64,000 bases of DNA, from positions 558,001-622,000 of the forward strand of contig VWZP01010268.1 of the NCBI GenBank assembly GCA_013396995.1, written 5' to 3'. Both the position numbers and the translations under genes were made by a program. The DNA is from Dicaeum eximium. Its lineage: Eukaryota; Chordata; Aves; Passeriformes; Dicaeidae. Positions within the stretch are counted from its first letter, which is position 1. Every line of letters starts with the position of its first letter. Below, piece after piece: positions 1 through 9,513 of this stretch. A model generated the notes under the pieces. That model was given only the letters and a program-made list of their open reading frames with translations, did not search any database and was not told the DNA's origin.

Positions 1-439
1 TAGGTATGTAGACAATGAAGCCCTCATTTATGTTTCCCACTCGTTCCCCTGGTATGGAGTTGTCAGCAAGACTTTTCCATACTTCAGACCCTTCAGATAC
101 AAGTTCTACAGTTCTTGACAAGAAAGAAAGACACTGAGAAAATACTTACGAGCTTGTTTCTCTCATCCAGTGGAAATGCTGCAGCTCTGAGGAAGCTAGC
201 TGGGCTGCCTTCCATGTGTTTGCATACACTTTTATTTTTTTAAACACTGACAGCATTTCAAGGTAGTGCATTTGATTCTCCTGTATACATTAATATTATT
301 TAAATGATCCATCTGTAATGTCTGCAGGAAAACTCAATATTCCAGACCAATGTGGCAGCTGAGTTTGGCATTTGTTGCCCATGTTGGTATATCGGGCAGA
401 CAATAATATCAACTTTTCTTTGTGCTTTGCCCCACAAAG
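1..439 (+). other. LPL: LPL intron 4, 3' part
   Basis: This is the downstream end of intron 4. It finishes with a pyrimidine-rich stretch and an AG at 438-439. I looked for exon 4, which would hold the Ser-containing GxSxG nucleophile elbow, and did not find it, so it must lie before the window. No repeat was recognised. Confidence 0.85.
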
Positions 440-673
440 GGCTGGATCCTGCTGGTCCTACGTTTGAGTATGCCGATGAAGTCACTCGCCTCTCCCCGGA
501 TGATGCTGAGTTTGTGGATGTCCTACACACCTACACCCGAGGCTCTCCCGACCGCAGCATCGGGATCCAGAAGCCCGTTGGACACATTGATATTTATCCC
601 AATGGTGGAGGTTTCCAGCCAGGTTGCAATTTGGGAGAAGCACTGCGTCTGATTGCTGAGAAAGGGTTTGGAG
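440..673 (+). CDS. LPL: LPL exon 5 (234 bp)
   Basis: The exon begins after AG at 438-439 and ends at a GTGAGG donor, and both ends split a codon after its first base. Its 234-bp length matches human exon 5. It encodes LDPAGP, whose Asp is the second member of the Ser-Asp-His triad, then the RLSPDD and FVDVLHT segments, the conserved GIQKPVGH and DIYPNGG segments, and the first Cys and most of the helical lid that covers the active site. The open frame runs past both splice sites (352-702), but those extensions do not resemble LPL. Confidence 0.97.
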
Positions 674-3600
674 GTGAGGTTGCTCTGAAACAAGCAGTAT
701 AACATTCCGAGGGAAACCTGAATAGCCCTGCAAGGTGTCTTGCAAGGAAAGATCCCTGAGAGGCACAGGAATATGTTCTTTCAAATGCTTTTAAAAGTCA
801 TCCTGTGAGGCCCAGCTCTGCCATAGTGGATCATGCCTGTTGACAGCATTGCTTAGGGGTTTATATCGTTATGTACACGCGTTTATACATATGACACATT
901 TTCATTCTTTCAAGATGTGGATCAGCTGGTGAAGTGCTCCCATGAACGATCCATCCACCTCTTCATTGACTCTCTCCTCAATGAAGAGAAGTCCAGCATG
1001 GCCTACCGCTGCAACACAAAGGAGGCCTTTGAGAAGGGCCTCTGCCTGAGCTGCCGCAAGAACCGCTGCAACAATTTGGGTTACAAGGTCAACAGAGTGA
1101 GAACAAAGAGAAACACCAAAATGTATCTGAAAACCCGTGCTCAGATGCCCTATAAAGGTAGGTACTCCTTGCTTACTGATGAGCAGGACTGGTACTCGTG
1201 TTTAGCTGTGTGTCATGATGGGCATGTGCTGCAGATGAGAATATTGCTGCTTTGGTGCCTGTGGTGAGCAGGGGTGAAGCTGGCCTGTAGTTTGCCATTG
1301 AATATCATTCTCAGAGAATAAGTGTCACACACTCGAGGTGTGAGGTAGAGTGCAAAAAGAAAGGTATTTGTAACAAGTTTCTAAGTAGCAAAAGTTAGAC
1401 TTCCTCTGCTTCTTCTGTTTACTTGGAATTTTTCAGTGTTTTTTATCCAAATGATTACTTCTTTCTGCTGGGGAAATAATCAGCAGAACTCAGTCTGGTG
1501 AGCATCTTATTTAAAGATATGCTGGCATCAGATCTGTGCCTTTAGTAGTGCACTTGCTAGAGGAGCCCTCATTAAAATATCACAGCACTTGATTCCAGTT
1601 GCTACTGTGGGAGGTCGGAGAAGGACAATGCCAGCGAGAACTGGGAAGAAAATATTTTCTTCCCAGCTAGGAAAATAGCATTGGATTCTAGTACTTTATT
1701 TTCCTCCTTAGCTTTGCCTGTATCCCATGGTGTGCTTATAGTGTGCATTGTGTGATGGACCAGCAATCAAAAGGCACATTTCTGCACTGTTAGAGCAGTT
1801 GCAAGACTGGTATTCTGTTGGATTTGGTGCTTAACCTGCAATGTCAGTGGGTTGATTTTTTTTTTTACTTTTACCAAGCGTTCTGTAAGAGAAGAGCACA
1901 GCTCACTTGTTTTCAAGTCAAGTATAGCAAGTCTTACATGTTCAGTAGCAGGTTTGAAGGTGATACTGCATGCTCTGGGGTTGTTACAGTGGCAGCTTGA
2001 GTGCAGAGTTTAGCTGCAAGAACTGCAGAGGTGTTCTTTAATGGTGATTGCCCTGCTTGCTAATATTTACATTCTCGCAAAAATAGTTCCCTGGACACCT
2101 GCAGGGAAATAAACTCATTTAGTGAAGTGGCATATTCCAGCCTAGGATTTTCAGATGTGAGGCAAGGTGGTTTTGTCACAAGCTGCGTATTTGGAGATCA
2201 AGTTTTCCTAATGGCATTTTCTTTTGTATTCTTTCAGTCTTTCATTACCAGGTCAAGATCCATTTCTTTGGAAAGACTAACATGACAAAGACAAACCAGC
2301 AATTCCTGATCTCTCTCTATGGCACTCTAGATGAGAGTGAAAACATTCCTTTCACACTGTGAGTAGCTACAGAAACAACTGCAAAGTACTGTTGAGTTTA
2401 CCTAAATTTGTTGAAGTCTCAACTGAAAAGCTTGTTCTAGCTCCAGCTCCAGTAATCTTACAGGGTCCCGGAATCTGCTCTTGTCCTTGGTAATGGAGTT
2501 CCATTCACTTCTGAAGCTAATGAACCAAACCTTACAGGAGCTCTTCTTGATAAGACATCTGAAATACGGAAATGTGAAGTCTGACCTGTGACTCAGCCTA
2601 ATAAGAGTGTTTCTAGTGCTTTCTTATTTTCTTCACAGTAGAAGAAAATTTATATCATGTTAAATCTTAAAAGTAGACTTATGCATCTGAAGGTATCAGT
2701 GCAGAAGCTGAGGGAGACTTGGGATTTGTTTTCACAGCTCTGCAAATAAGCAGAAATTTGTGGGTACATCCCTAGACACAGGCTGGCAGGGAATGGAGCT
2801 GGAAAACACCAAAGCCTGTTTTCCACTTTGAGGAATGTAAACTGTTTATGGGTGGTGGTTGTCTGGCTTTTCTGAGGGTCACCAGCACAGGAGAGAACAA
2901 CCTTTGCCTGGCAGACTGCCCCAGGATTTTACCAGCCTTGCTGCAGAAGGATGTTTCCTTTTGCCTCTACAAAAGGTAGAGGTGTTTTTGCTTCCTTCTC
3001 TGGAATACAGAAATTCCAGGTTCTATTGCTCCTTAATTTTCTTTGTCTGTCCAAGAGTTTCAGGTGGTTTTTTTGTTTGTTTTCTTATTCTTCTCCCCAC
3101 AGGCCTGAAGTCTCTTCAAACAAGACCTTCTCCTTCCTGATTTACACAGAAGTAGATATTGGAGACCTGCTTATGCTGAAGCTGCAGTGGGAAAAAGGCG
3201 CATTCTTCAGCTGGTCAGACTGGTGGACTCCTTTTACATTTGATGTCCAGAGAATCAGAATGAAGTCAGGAGAAACTCAGAAAAAGTAACTTGTTTTGAT
3301 TGTTATAAGTGATATTAGTTATAATTGACAGTGCTCCCTGATTTCTGGTATCTCACAGACTGGGACAAACATGTTAAGGAATTACAAATATGTGCAGTAT
3401 AATGATAATCGGGGCTCCAGTGGTATCAAACCAGCCAGGTTCAGTCGTTTACTTCCACTGGGATCTGCAGTTTGTAGTCTTCCTCCCATATAGTTAATTT
3501 GTATCCCACTATTGTATCTACTAAAGTTAGTTATAATAGGCAGGAGAGTATCTCCCTGAGCCAGCATCAGTGATCGTGTTTGCAATTTCTGTCCTCCTTT

Positions 3601-5595
3601 TTCATGCTGGGTGTTTGCATAGGCTTTGTCACAAAGAGCTTGCTTAGGTGGAAATTTTTAGAAATCCTTCCAAAAGTGTGTTTGCCCAAGAAATTACTGC
3701 TTAGTTAAGTTGGATTTTCTTAGGGGTTTAATACCTGAATGGTGGGTGAAAACTGAAACACGTGACTGTTGCAGGACATTGCTAATGCGTGAATGTTGAA
3801 ACATCAAAGTCTGAACAGAAGTGCTTTGACATGAATCTTTTGAAATACTCATATTCACTAAACATGAGATCTGTTTGCAGAACATAGCCCAGAACAGAGT
3901 ATGTGTGTCCTATGTATAGTATAGTAAATAATAATAATAAGTTCCTCCTTTGAATAAACAGGTCAGTCACTTGATCAAAGAACAGTTATCAGAGCTGAAC
4001 AAATATAGGGGTGGGGAAAGTACTGATAAATAGAAAAGCAAGTGCTCATGTTTTCTGGAAATTGCAACCTACTTTGTTTGCACACATGTGAGGGAGTATG
4101 GCTTTCTTCCAAGTTCGTTCACCTGACAAAAACTCACGTAAAGACTTCTGTAAATAAAGATCCAAGTGACTTTGGGATAGAACTTTTGCTGTCTTAGCCA
4201 CAAGAAGATTTTTTGCAAAGGATCAGCAAAAGTTATGGCTATGCTTTGATGCCCATGTATAATTCATTTACCAGTTCCTGCACAGCGTTTCTTTTGTTAC
4301 AGAATTCTCTTTTAAAAATAACTTTCTCACAGGCCTGTGAAGTAGCAATGCCCCATGTGACAAAGTATAAAGACTGTTTCCAGGCAGCAGTCTTCTTTCT
4401 AAGATTAAAAATGGGATGTTTGGCTCAGTCATGTGATTTTTTCCAATATTTATTCCACAGAGTGGTGTTCTGTTCTCGAGATGGCACCTCACGTCTTGGT
4501 AAGGGAGAAGAGGCAGCAATATTTGTGAAATGCTCGGAGCAGCCCACCAACAGGAAGAGAGGAGGGTATGAATAATCACTCTTGGTTTTAGATTGTTTTA
4601 TTACCAGTTGAATGGAATAAAACTTTCCCTTTAATTGGCTTGTGCACTAGTCTTCTCAAGGCTTCAAAAGCATCACAGCTCAGACTAACCAGAGGTTTGC
4701 TTATGGCCACTTTGGCAGCTTAAAAGCTCTTGTTCTCTGCTAGCCATCCTTGAGTGGTTGTTGGCATGTCTGAGAAGCAAGGGCTAGTCACTGCCTCTCA
4801 CAGTTACTCGGTGACTCGGTGGCCAAGTATGGGGGACTGTAAGAGAGGGTTACAGACAAGGCACTAGCACAAAGAGGAAAGCATGTCTCTGTCTCAGGAT
4901 TTCCTACACTTACCCTTTGCTGCAAAACATTCAAACTTCCTTACTGGGTCAGCTCAGAGCCCTCCCTCCTCACTGGCCAGCAGCAGATTTGGAGGCTGCT
5001 ACAGGAAGGGAGCAGGCATATGAAGGTGCTCTTCTTAGCACACTGCTTTCTGATGGCAGCCGTCAGGTTAATTCCTGAGATTCCTGTGATTTTCATCTCT
5101 ACGGATCAGAGATTCTGCCTTTATTTAATAGCCCTTTGGTGCACTTTAATATTTCTATCAATAATTTTCCTGACCCAGATTAGAAGTGGGGGCAGTCTTT
5201 GGACTTTACCCACTAAAGTTTGAGATAGAGACGTGGTTGTATTTATTTTAGTTCAATTACTGTGTGTGAATGGTCTCCTGGGGACACTTCTGGACTGAGA
5301 TCTAGCTCTGCTTAAAAATGCACATGTGCTGGCCATTACACTGGGGCAATGACCTGGACAGGCCTTGAGACCCCTCTGTGTGTGTGTGTATCTGACATAA
5401 AATCAAGCAGGAAGCCAGGAGAAGCCTAGATATTTATTTTCCTGTTAAGTAGGGAGTTTTAAAATCCTAACTCTCAAAAATAAGACAAGAGGGAACAAGT
5501 ATCTTACAACTTCCTCATCACCTTTATATTTTATTTTTTTTCTCCACAGTACCAAGAAAGCCTCGAAAGAAAATTCTGCTCAGGAATCTGCTTAA
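440..5595 (+). CDS. LPL: Lipoprotein lipase, 3' part (exons 5-10), spliced
   Basis: LPL hydrolyses triglyceride in chylomicrons and VLDL at the capillary wall, working as a secreted, heparan-sulfate/GPIHBP1-bound glycoprotein. Six exons join in frame at 440-673, 915-1157, 2238-2358, 3103-3285, 4461-4565 and 5550-5595, encoding 309 complete codons after a split glycine. All junctions are GT/AG. Visible in order: catalytic Asp in LDPAGP (exon 5), the lid loop between two Cys (exons 5-6), catalytic His in CSHERS (exon 6), the basic RTKR heparin-binding and furin-type site, the C-terminal PLAT domain (exons 7-9), an NKT sequon, the lipid-binding SWSDWW loop, and a Cys pair in exon 9. Exons 1-4, with signal peptide and catalytic Ser, lie upstream of the window. 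Unlike human LPL, whose stop lies in exon 9, the frame here continues 14 codons into exon 10. Every exon is intact, so a working gene is expected. Confidence 0.97.
915..1157 (+). CDS. LPL: LPL exon 6 (243 bp)
   Basis: The exon starts after a CAAG acceptor with AT, completing the Asp codon begun in exon 5, and ends at a GTAGGT donor. It encodes the end of the lid and its closing Cys, then CSHERSIHLF, where His is the catalytic base. A cysteine-rich stretch with KGLCLSCRKNRC follows, then a basic cluster containing RTKR. In mammals the equivalent RxKR is the proprotein-convertase cleavage site that inactivates LPL and lies within the heparin-binding surface. The R-x-K-R pattern is kept here. 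Confidence 0.97.
1158..2237 (+). other. LPL: LPL intron 6
   Basis: An intron of 1,080 bp between a GTAGGT donor and a TTTCAG acceptor. I see no repeat, no alternative exon with LPL similarity and no RNA gene. The open frame at 1818-2000 has no recognisable content. Confidence 0.85.
2238..2358 (+). CDS. LPL: LPL exon 7 (121 bp)
   Basis: This exon follows a polypyrimidine tract and TTTCAG and ends before GTGAGT. It completes the Val codon begun in exon 6 and encodes VFHYQVKIHF, the start of the PLAT/C2-like C-terminal domain, then SLYGTLDESENIPFTL. One notable point is an Asn-Met-Thr sequon at 2279-2287, at a place where, as far as I recall, the human protein has no sequon, so it could be an additional N-glycosylation site. 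Confidence 0.96.
2359..3102 (+). other. LPL: LPL intron 7
   Basis: An intron of 744 bp with a GTGAGT donor and a T-rich tract running into CCCCACAG. The open frames at 2859-3140 and 2951-3289 are exon 8 read into the intron or in another frame. No repeat was recognised. Confidence 0.85.
3103..3285 (+). CDS. LPL: LPL exon 8 (183 bp)
   Basis: The exon starts after CCCCACAG and ends at a GTAACT donor. It encodes PEVSSNKTFSFLIYTEVDIG, in which NKT matches the conserved C-domain N-glycosylation sequon (Asn359 of mature human LPL as I recall). It then carries the lipid-binding loop SWSDWW, whose Trp residues contact lipoprotein substrate, and ends in GETQKK. The AA of the last split codon pairs with the first A of exon 9. 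Confidence 0.97.
3286..4460 (+). other. LPL: LPL intron 8
   Basis: An intron of 1,175 bp. Short open frames on both strands (for example 3382-3585 and 3694-3970 on the minus strand) show no similarity to known domains. An (AAT)n-like patch lies near 3928-3940. Nothing else was recognised. Confidence 0.85.
4461..4565 (+). CDS. LPL: LPL exon 9 (105 bp)
   Basis: The exon begins after TTCCACAG and encodes KVVFCSRDGTSRL, then AAIFVKC, giving the C-terminal Cys pair of the PLAT domain, and a basic stretch ending RKRGG. The 105-bp length equals human exon 9. The donor GTATGA is weaker than the other LPL donors here. If intron 9 were retained, translation would end almost at once, adding only Tyr-Glu before TAA at 4573-4575. 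In human LPL the normal stop lies within exon 9; here it does not. Confidence 0.95.
4566..5549 (+). other. LPL: LPL intron 9
   Basis: An intron of 984 bp running from the weak GTATGA donor to a long T-rich tract and TCTCCACAG. A short (TG)n patch lies near 5379-5388. The open frame at 5020-5223 has no recognisable product. Confidence 0.8.
5550..5595 (+). CDS. LPL: LPL exon 10 coding part, avian-type C-terminal tail
   Basis: After the TCTCCACAG acceptor, the first T completes the final Gly codon of exon 9. Fourteen further codons, rich in Lys, Ser and Glu (TKKASKENSAQESA), run to TAA at 5593-5595. An exon 10 that is partly coding fits the longer C terminus I recall for bird LPL, whereas in mammals exon 10 is wholly 3' UTR. 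The tail follows directly on the RKRGG stretch, so it lengthens a basic C terminus that could affect heparan-sulfate binding (inference). Confidence 0.92.
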
Positions 5596-6340
5596 GTGAC
5601 AAGAACAAAGATTTTTCACACTGGGGAGGAGAACAGTCTGTTCATCCCTATGGACTGGATGTTCAGAACGAAATATATAGAAATATTTATCTGCTGCTGG
5701 ATTTTTGCCTGCTATTCCTAGCTATTTTAGAGACTTCTTGTAAAAAAGTCTCAGCATATGAAGTTACTAACCATAAAGATACATTATCCAAATAGTTAAA
5801 AAAAAAAGAAACCTGCAAAACTACTTGCCAAAGTTTGGAGTGCTGAAAAGATATAGGTAATTTTGCTTAATCATGGTGCCTTGTGACAAGGTTTCTTGAC
5901 ATCAGATCCTATATAGCAATTTTTAAATATTTATTGAATAGAAACAAAACCCTGTACTTGGTTTTATTTTTTGTTGTTGTTGTTGTTTTGTTTGGTTTTT
6001 GGTTTTTTTTATTAGTTGGTTTTTTGTTCTTTGCAGGAGTCATTTGAAACTAGATGGATTTTTTTCTGTCTTGGCTAACTGAATTTTCAGGCAGTTCAGT
6101 GGAGAGAGTTCATAGTTTTTCAAGTGTGTGTTTAGCAAATAAGTAGGTTTCCCATGTGGAAAAAAAAAAAACAAACACCTTTGCTGTGTGTAATACTAGA
6201 AAGTTTCAGGGACTGACTTAATATGGGGATGAATTTTTTAGTTTGTGGTTATGAATGTATTTAATTGGGGGTAGATGCCAGTGCTGCTTAGCAATAGGTA
6301 TGATCTGTTAAGCTATATACTTCTATGCTGCTTACCCTGG

Positions 6341-6346
6341 AATAAA
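6341..6346 (+). promoter_or_regulatory. LPL: Polyadenylation signal AATAAA, proximal candidate
   Basis: This is the first canonical hexamer downstream of the LPL stop codon. Its use would give a 3' UTR of about 0.77 kb. Confidence 0.4.
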
Positions 6347-7360
6347 TAACAGCTCTAGGAGAAGGCAGCAATGCCAGTGTCTTACTCAGACATTTGATAT
6401 TTTATCTATGCTTCCAGTTACTGCAAATGAAACTGTCTAGCCTTCAACACTGTGAAAATGGAACTGCAGAGGAATTGAGCGACCAGAAAATGCAGGAAAC
6501 AGATATTTCCCCCACCCTCCACCCTCTCCCTGCTTGCTTGCGTCACGTATGCCAAAACTGTCACATTTTCTCTGCTCTTTGACACCAAGTGTCAGTCATG
6601 CAGCTGCGTGGCTGCTGTATGCAGTTTTTGGTGCAAGTGAATCCACTTGATAGCTGACAAGGATGCTCACACTTCCCTGTACTGGAATTGTGGCTGCCAG
6701 TGATCCACCTCAGTTTGTTTCTTGGCTGTGGTACAGTGCTGGGAGCTGCTTAGTTTTCTGCCATGAGATGGAATTCAGCAGGAAGCAGGAGCTGAGCCAA
6801 TTAAAAGCAGCCTGGTTGTGTGCTCCACGAGACGGAGTGCTCTGAAAAACACTCAAATTAGCCCTGCTGCAAGTTGAAAAAAATAGGAATATTGAAGGCA
6901 GTCTGCTTCCCCATTTTTAAGTAACATGTAATTTTTCTAGTGTGCTGAAAGGTGCAATAGCCCTCTGTTAACTTTCTAGAGAGTAAACAAAATGCTGGGG
7001 AGGTACAAGGGCCTGAAGGTAGACATTTGGAGAAGTGTAATGTTAGCTGTTGATGCTGGGTGTTGTAGTCTTTTCCTGCGTGTGCAAGACAGCATGGAGA
7101 TGGTGATTTCTCCAATATCATCCCATCTTAAAAGCAAAGAAAAAAATGTATGTGTTTATGTGCACAATTTGTTTCCTATTTCCAACTGTAGCTGCTAATA
7201 TATTTGGGGATAAAAGTCTTAAACAGTGCAATATGTTGGAATATTAATAGCTCTGAATTTGCTCACATTTGATTTCACATTTGATTAAACTACAGCAGAG
7301 ATGTGATGAGTCACTAAGGGTGGGGTTGAATATTGAGCCACTGCATTTGAGACCTCTAAA

Positions 7361-7366
7361 AATAAA
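7361..7366 (+). promoter_or_regulatory. LPL: Polyadenylation signal AATAAA, middle candidate
   Basis: The hexamer is followed by T-rich sequence at 7373-7382. Its use would give a UTR of about 1.8 kb, close to the human length. Confidence 0.35.
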
Positions 7367-7783
7367 TACAGTGATTTATTCCCTATAGATGCCACATTTT
7401 GTTGCAATTTTCTCTTAAAAGTTAAATTCTACAGAAGCAAAGTATCTGGACAGCTGTGCTCTTAAAACAGGATCAAATACAAACACATTTAGAATTTGGA
7501 TACAAAATAGTGAAGGTTCTTCTCATAAGGAAACATGATTTAGCTTTGAATGTTATTTATTAGCTGTAAATAAGATATTTATGAGTGTAAAGGTAGTTTG
7601 TATATATTGCTGAAGTTGCTGACAGTCTCTACATTAATACAGTTGTGTAGTACTAATCCTGTATATAGCTTTCAGAGATTTTTATCAACAAGCCACCTAC
7701 ATTGCACTGTTTCCAATGTCGTTAATACCATTTTTTTTTTAGCAATCTCCTCAGTTTTGTATAGAACAGAAACCTATGGTTTT

Positions 7784-7789
7784 AATAAA
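7784..7789 (+). promoter_or_regulatory. LPL: Polyadenylation signal AATAAA, distal candidate
   Basis: The hexamer lies in TTTTAATAAAATTC, with a T-rich stretch at about 7815-7826 in the position expected for a downstream element. It is preferred as the main distal site because no further good candidate follows closely. Confidence 0.5.
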
Positions 7790-8132
7790 ATTCTCAAACT
7801 GAATCTGAAGTCACTACTTTCCTTTTGATGAAACCATCTGCTGTATACCTTTTATGTGAAGGCCAGAGCCTATACTTGAATTCTAGGCTGAAAAGATGGA
7901 ATGAGACACTAGAAAAAAAGGCAATGTGTGATTTCTGCACTGCTCTCCCCCATATCATTTTGGGAAATGCAAAACTCATGTATTAAGACATCAAGGAATC
8001 ACTCTGTGGAAGAAAGTATCCCACACCATAAAAGAAGTAGCTTTTCACCTGCAGTTTATGGTTTTCAAGTTTCAGGCTCTTTTAAGAACAGTCCAAGAAC
8101 TGTCCTTATTTTGAAAGGCTCACTTCCTGGGT

Positions 8133-8179
8133 GGTTTTTTGTTTTTGTTGTTTTTTTTTTTTGTTTGTTTGTTTTTTTG
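8133..8179. repeat. T/G low-complexity tract
   Basis: Runs of T are broken by single G residues. This is simple sequence with no sign of a retrocopy upstream. Confidence 0.8.
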
Positions 8180-8535
8180 CAGATGTCAGAACTATGCTTC
8201 TGCTCCATGTTTTACCAAAATGGAGATGTTCTGACCCTGTGGGTGCAGGAGGAAAGCACCAGTCTCTTGCCCTCACTATTGCTTAAGGACGTATCAGGGG
8301 AAAATCACCCTCAGCCCTATGTTATGAGTGCAGTTTGCTCTGTCACCCAAGCAATGGAGAGGGATTGCTGGAATTAAGGAGAATTGCAGTGACACACACA
8401 TCGGGATCATGCTGGCATAATTAGAGCAGCTCAGTTGGCCTGGGGAACTCTGCTTCCAACAGTGTTCCTGGGGAAAGATGAGAGCTTCATTCCTTGTGAA
8501 ACCACAGGGAAGCTGTGCCATGGAAAATGGATGGT

Positions 8536-8553
8536 NAAGGGAAGGGAAGGGAA
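8536..8553. repeat. Undetermined base and (AAGGG)n
   Basis: Position 8536 is N, the only ambiguous base I saw in the window. It sits at the edge of about three AAGGG units, so a simple-repeat sequencing or assembly ambiguity is likely. Confidence 0.8.
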
Positions 8554-9454
8554 TCAGTGGAAAAAGGAAGAACCCAATCTGCAGACTGGAATGCTTGGAA
8601 ACGGGGTGTTCTAAGGACATCATCCTGTCAGTGTCTGGGTTAGGGGAGTAGAAGGACTCCAACAGTTGTACAAGACAATGCCTGGGATCACATCTCCTAA
8701 AAACACCATGGTATAACTATTCTTTTAACATCACAGCAGCCTCAGTACAGTAAATGTGTTCTTAGGTAAAGCAGAGAAATAGTTTTTGGTGGAGGTACAA
8801 GCATCCAGGTGTCTCCTGTGAGCATTTAGAGCCATCTTTAGAGCCATCCCTGGGCCCCTTTACTCTTGTATGTTGTTCTGCAATGCCCAGCCACGTCAGA
8901 AAAGGTGATGACCCCTGCTCGCCCTGCCAGCTATCTCTGGAATGGGCTGCAGGGATTGACTGTCCAGCAGTCACCAGTGGCTGGACAGACAGAGAGATAT
9001 TCTTGGCTGGAAGTAAAGAGTGAGGAATAAGGATTTTAGCCAGTGTACCTGCAAGATGAGGAAATCCTGACTCAGGTTTCTAATGCCTAGATTTTAATTT
9101 TCATATTTAATTCAGAGAAATTTTTGGAACCAGCAATGGCTTTGCTCTCCATAGGTGTCCCCATGCTTTCTCCATTCAGATATAGTTGTGTGCCTGCTCT
9201 TTTGTGTATTAAGAACCAAATGTCAAAGCTTGCTGCTTGGGATGAGCAAGACATTGTGCATGTGTTATTTCTAAAGGTCAAAACCAGATTTTAAAAAAAT
9301 GTTTCTGTAAGAGGCAAGAATAAAACTAGCTGTAGTATTTTCCTTTTTATTTACAGCTCTCAGTGCAAGGTTCTTAATACTCTGTCAATACAAATATAGC
9401 AGTATTAAAATCCTCAGGAAAGACATTTCCCTCTCCTCCTACTGCATCTTTCCA

Positions 9455-9513
9455 GAAAAGTCATGTAGTCAAACCTGACTTTTTGAACAAACATGAAAAG
9501 TCATGTAGTCAAA
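9455..9513. repeat. Two 19-bp direct copies, 40-bp period
   Basis: A 19-bp word beginning GAAAAGTCATG occurs at 9455-9473 and again, identically, at 9495-9513. Confidence 0.85.

Larger units (their letters stand above)
5596..7810 (+). other. LPL: LPL 3' UTR (proposed extent)
   Basis: Human LPL has a long 3' UTR of about 2 kb. Here the AT-rich sequence after the stop holds AATAAA hexamers at 6341-6346, 7361-7366 and 7784-7789. The last is followed within about 30 bases by T-rich sequence and would give a UTR of about 2.2 kb. AU-rich motifs occur, including the nonamer TTATTTATT at 7553-7561, and a (TTG)n/T-rich tract lies at about 5961-6036. The choice of the last signal rests on length comparison only. 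The open frames within the UTR (6394-6582, 6663-6845, 6992-7198, 7598-7828) are not thought to be genes. Confidence 0.6.

Noticed and set aside
352..702. 116-codon frame starting in intron 4
   Set aside because: Only 440-673 is LPL exon 5. The rest is intron read-through, since splice sites and exon length agree with LPL.
7928..8377. 149-codon plus-strand frame
   Set aside because: It translates a T/G homopolymer tract and has no domain or exon structure.
8400..8480. AGCTCAGTTGG, resembling a tRNA A box
   Set aside because: No B box at the right distance and no arm pairing.
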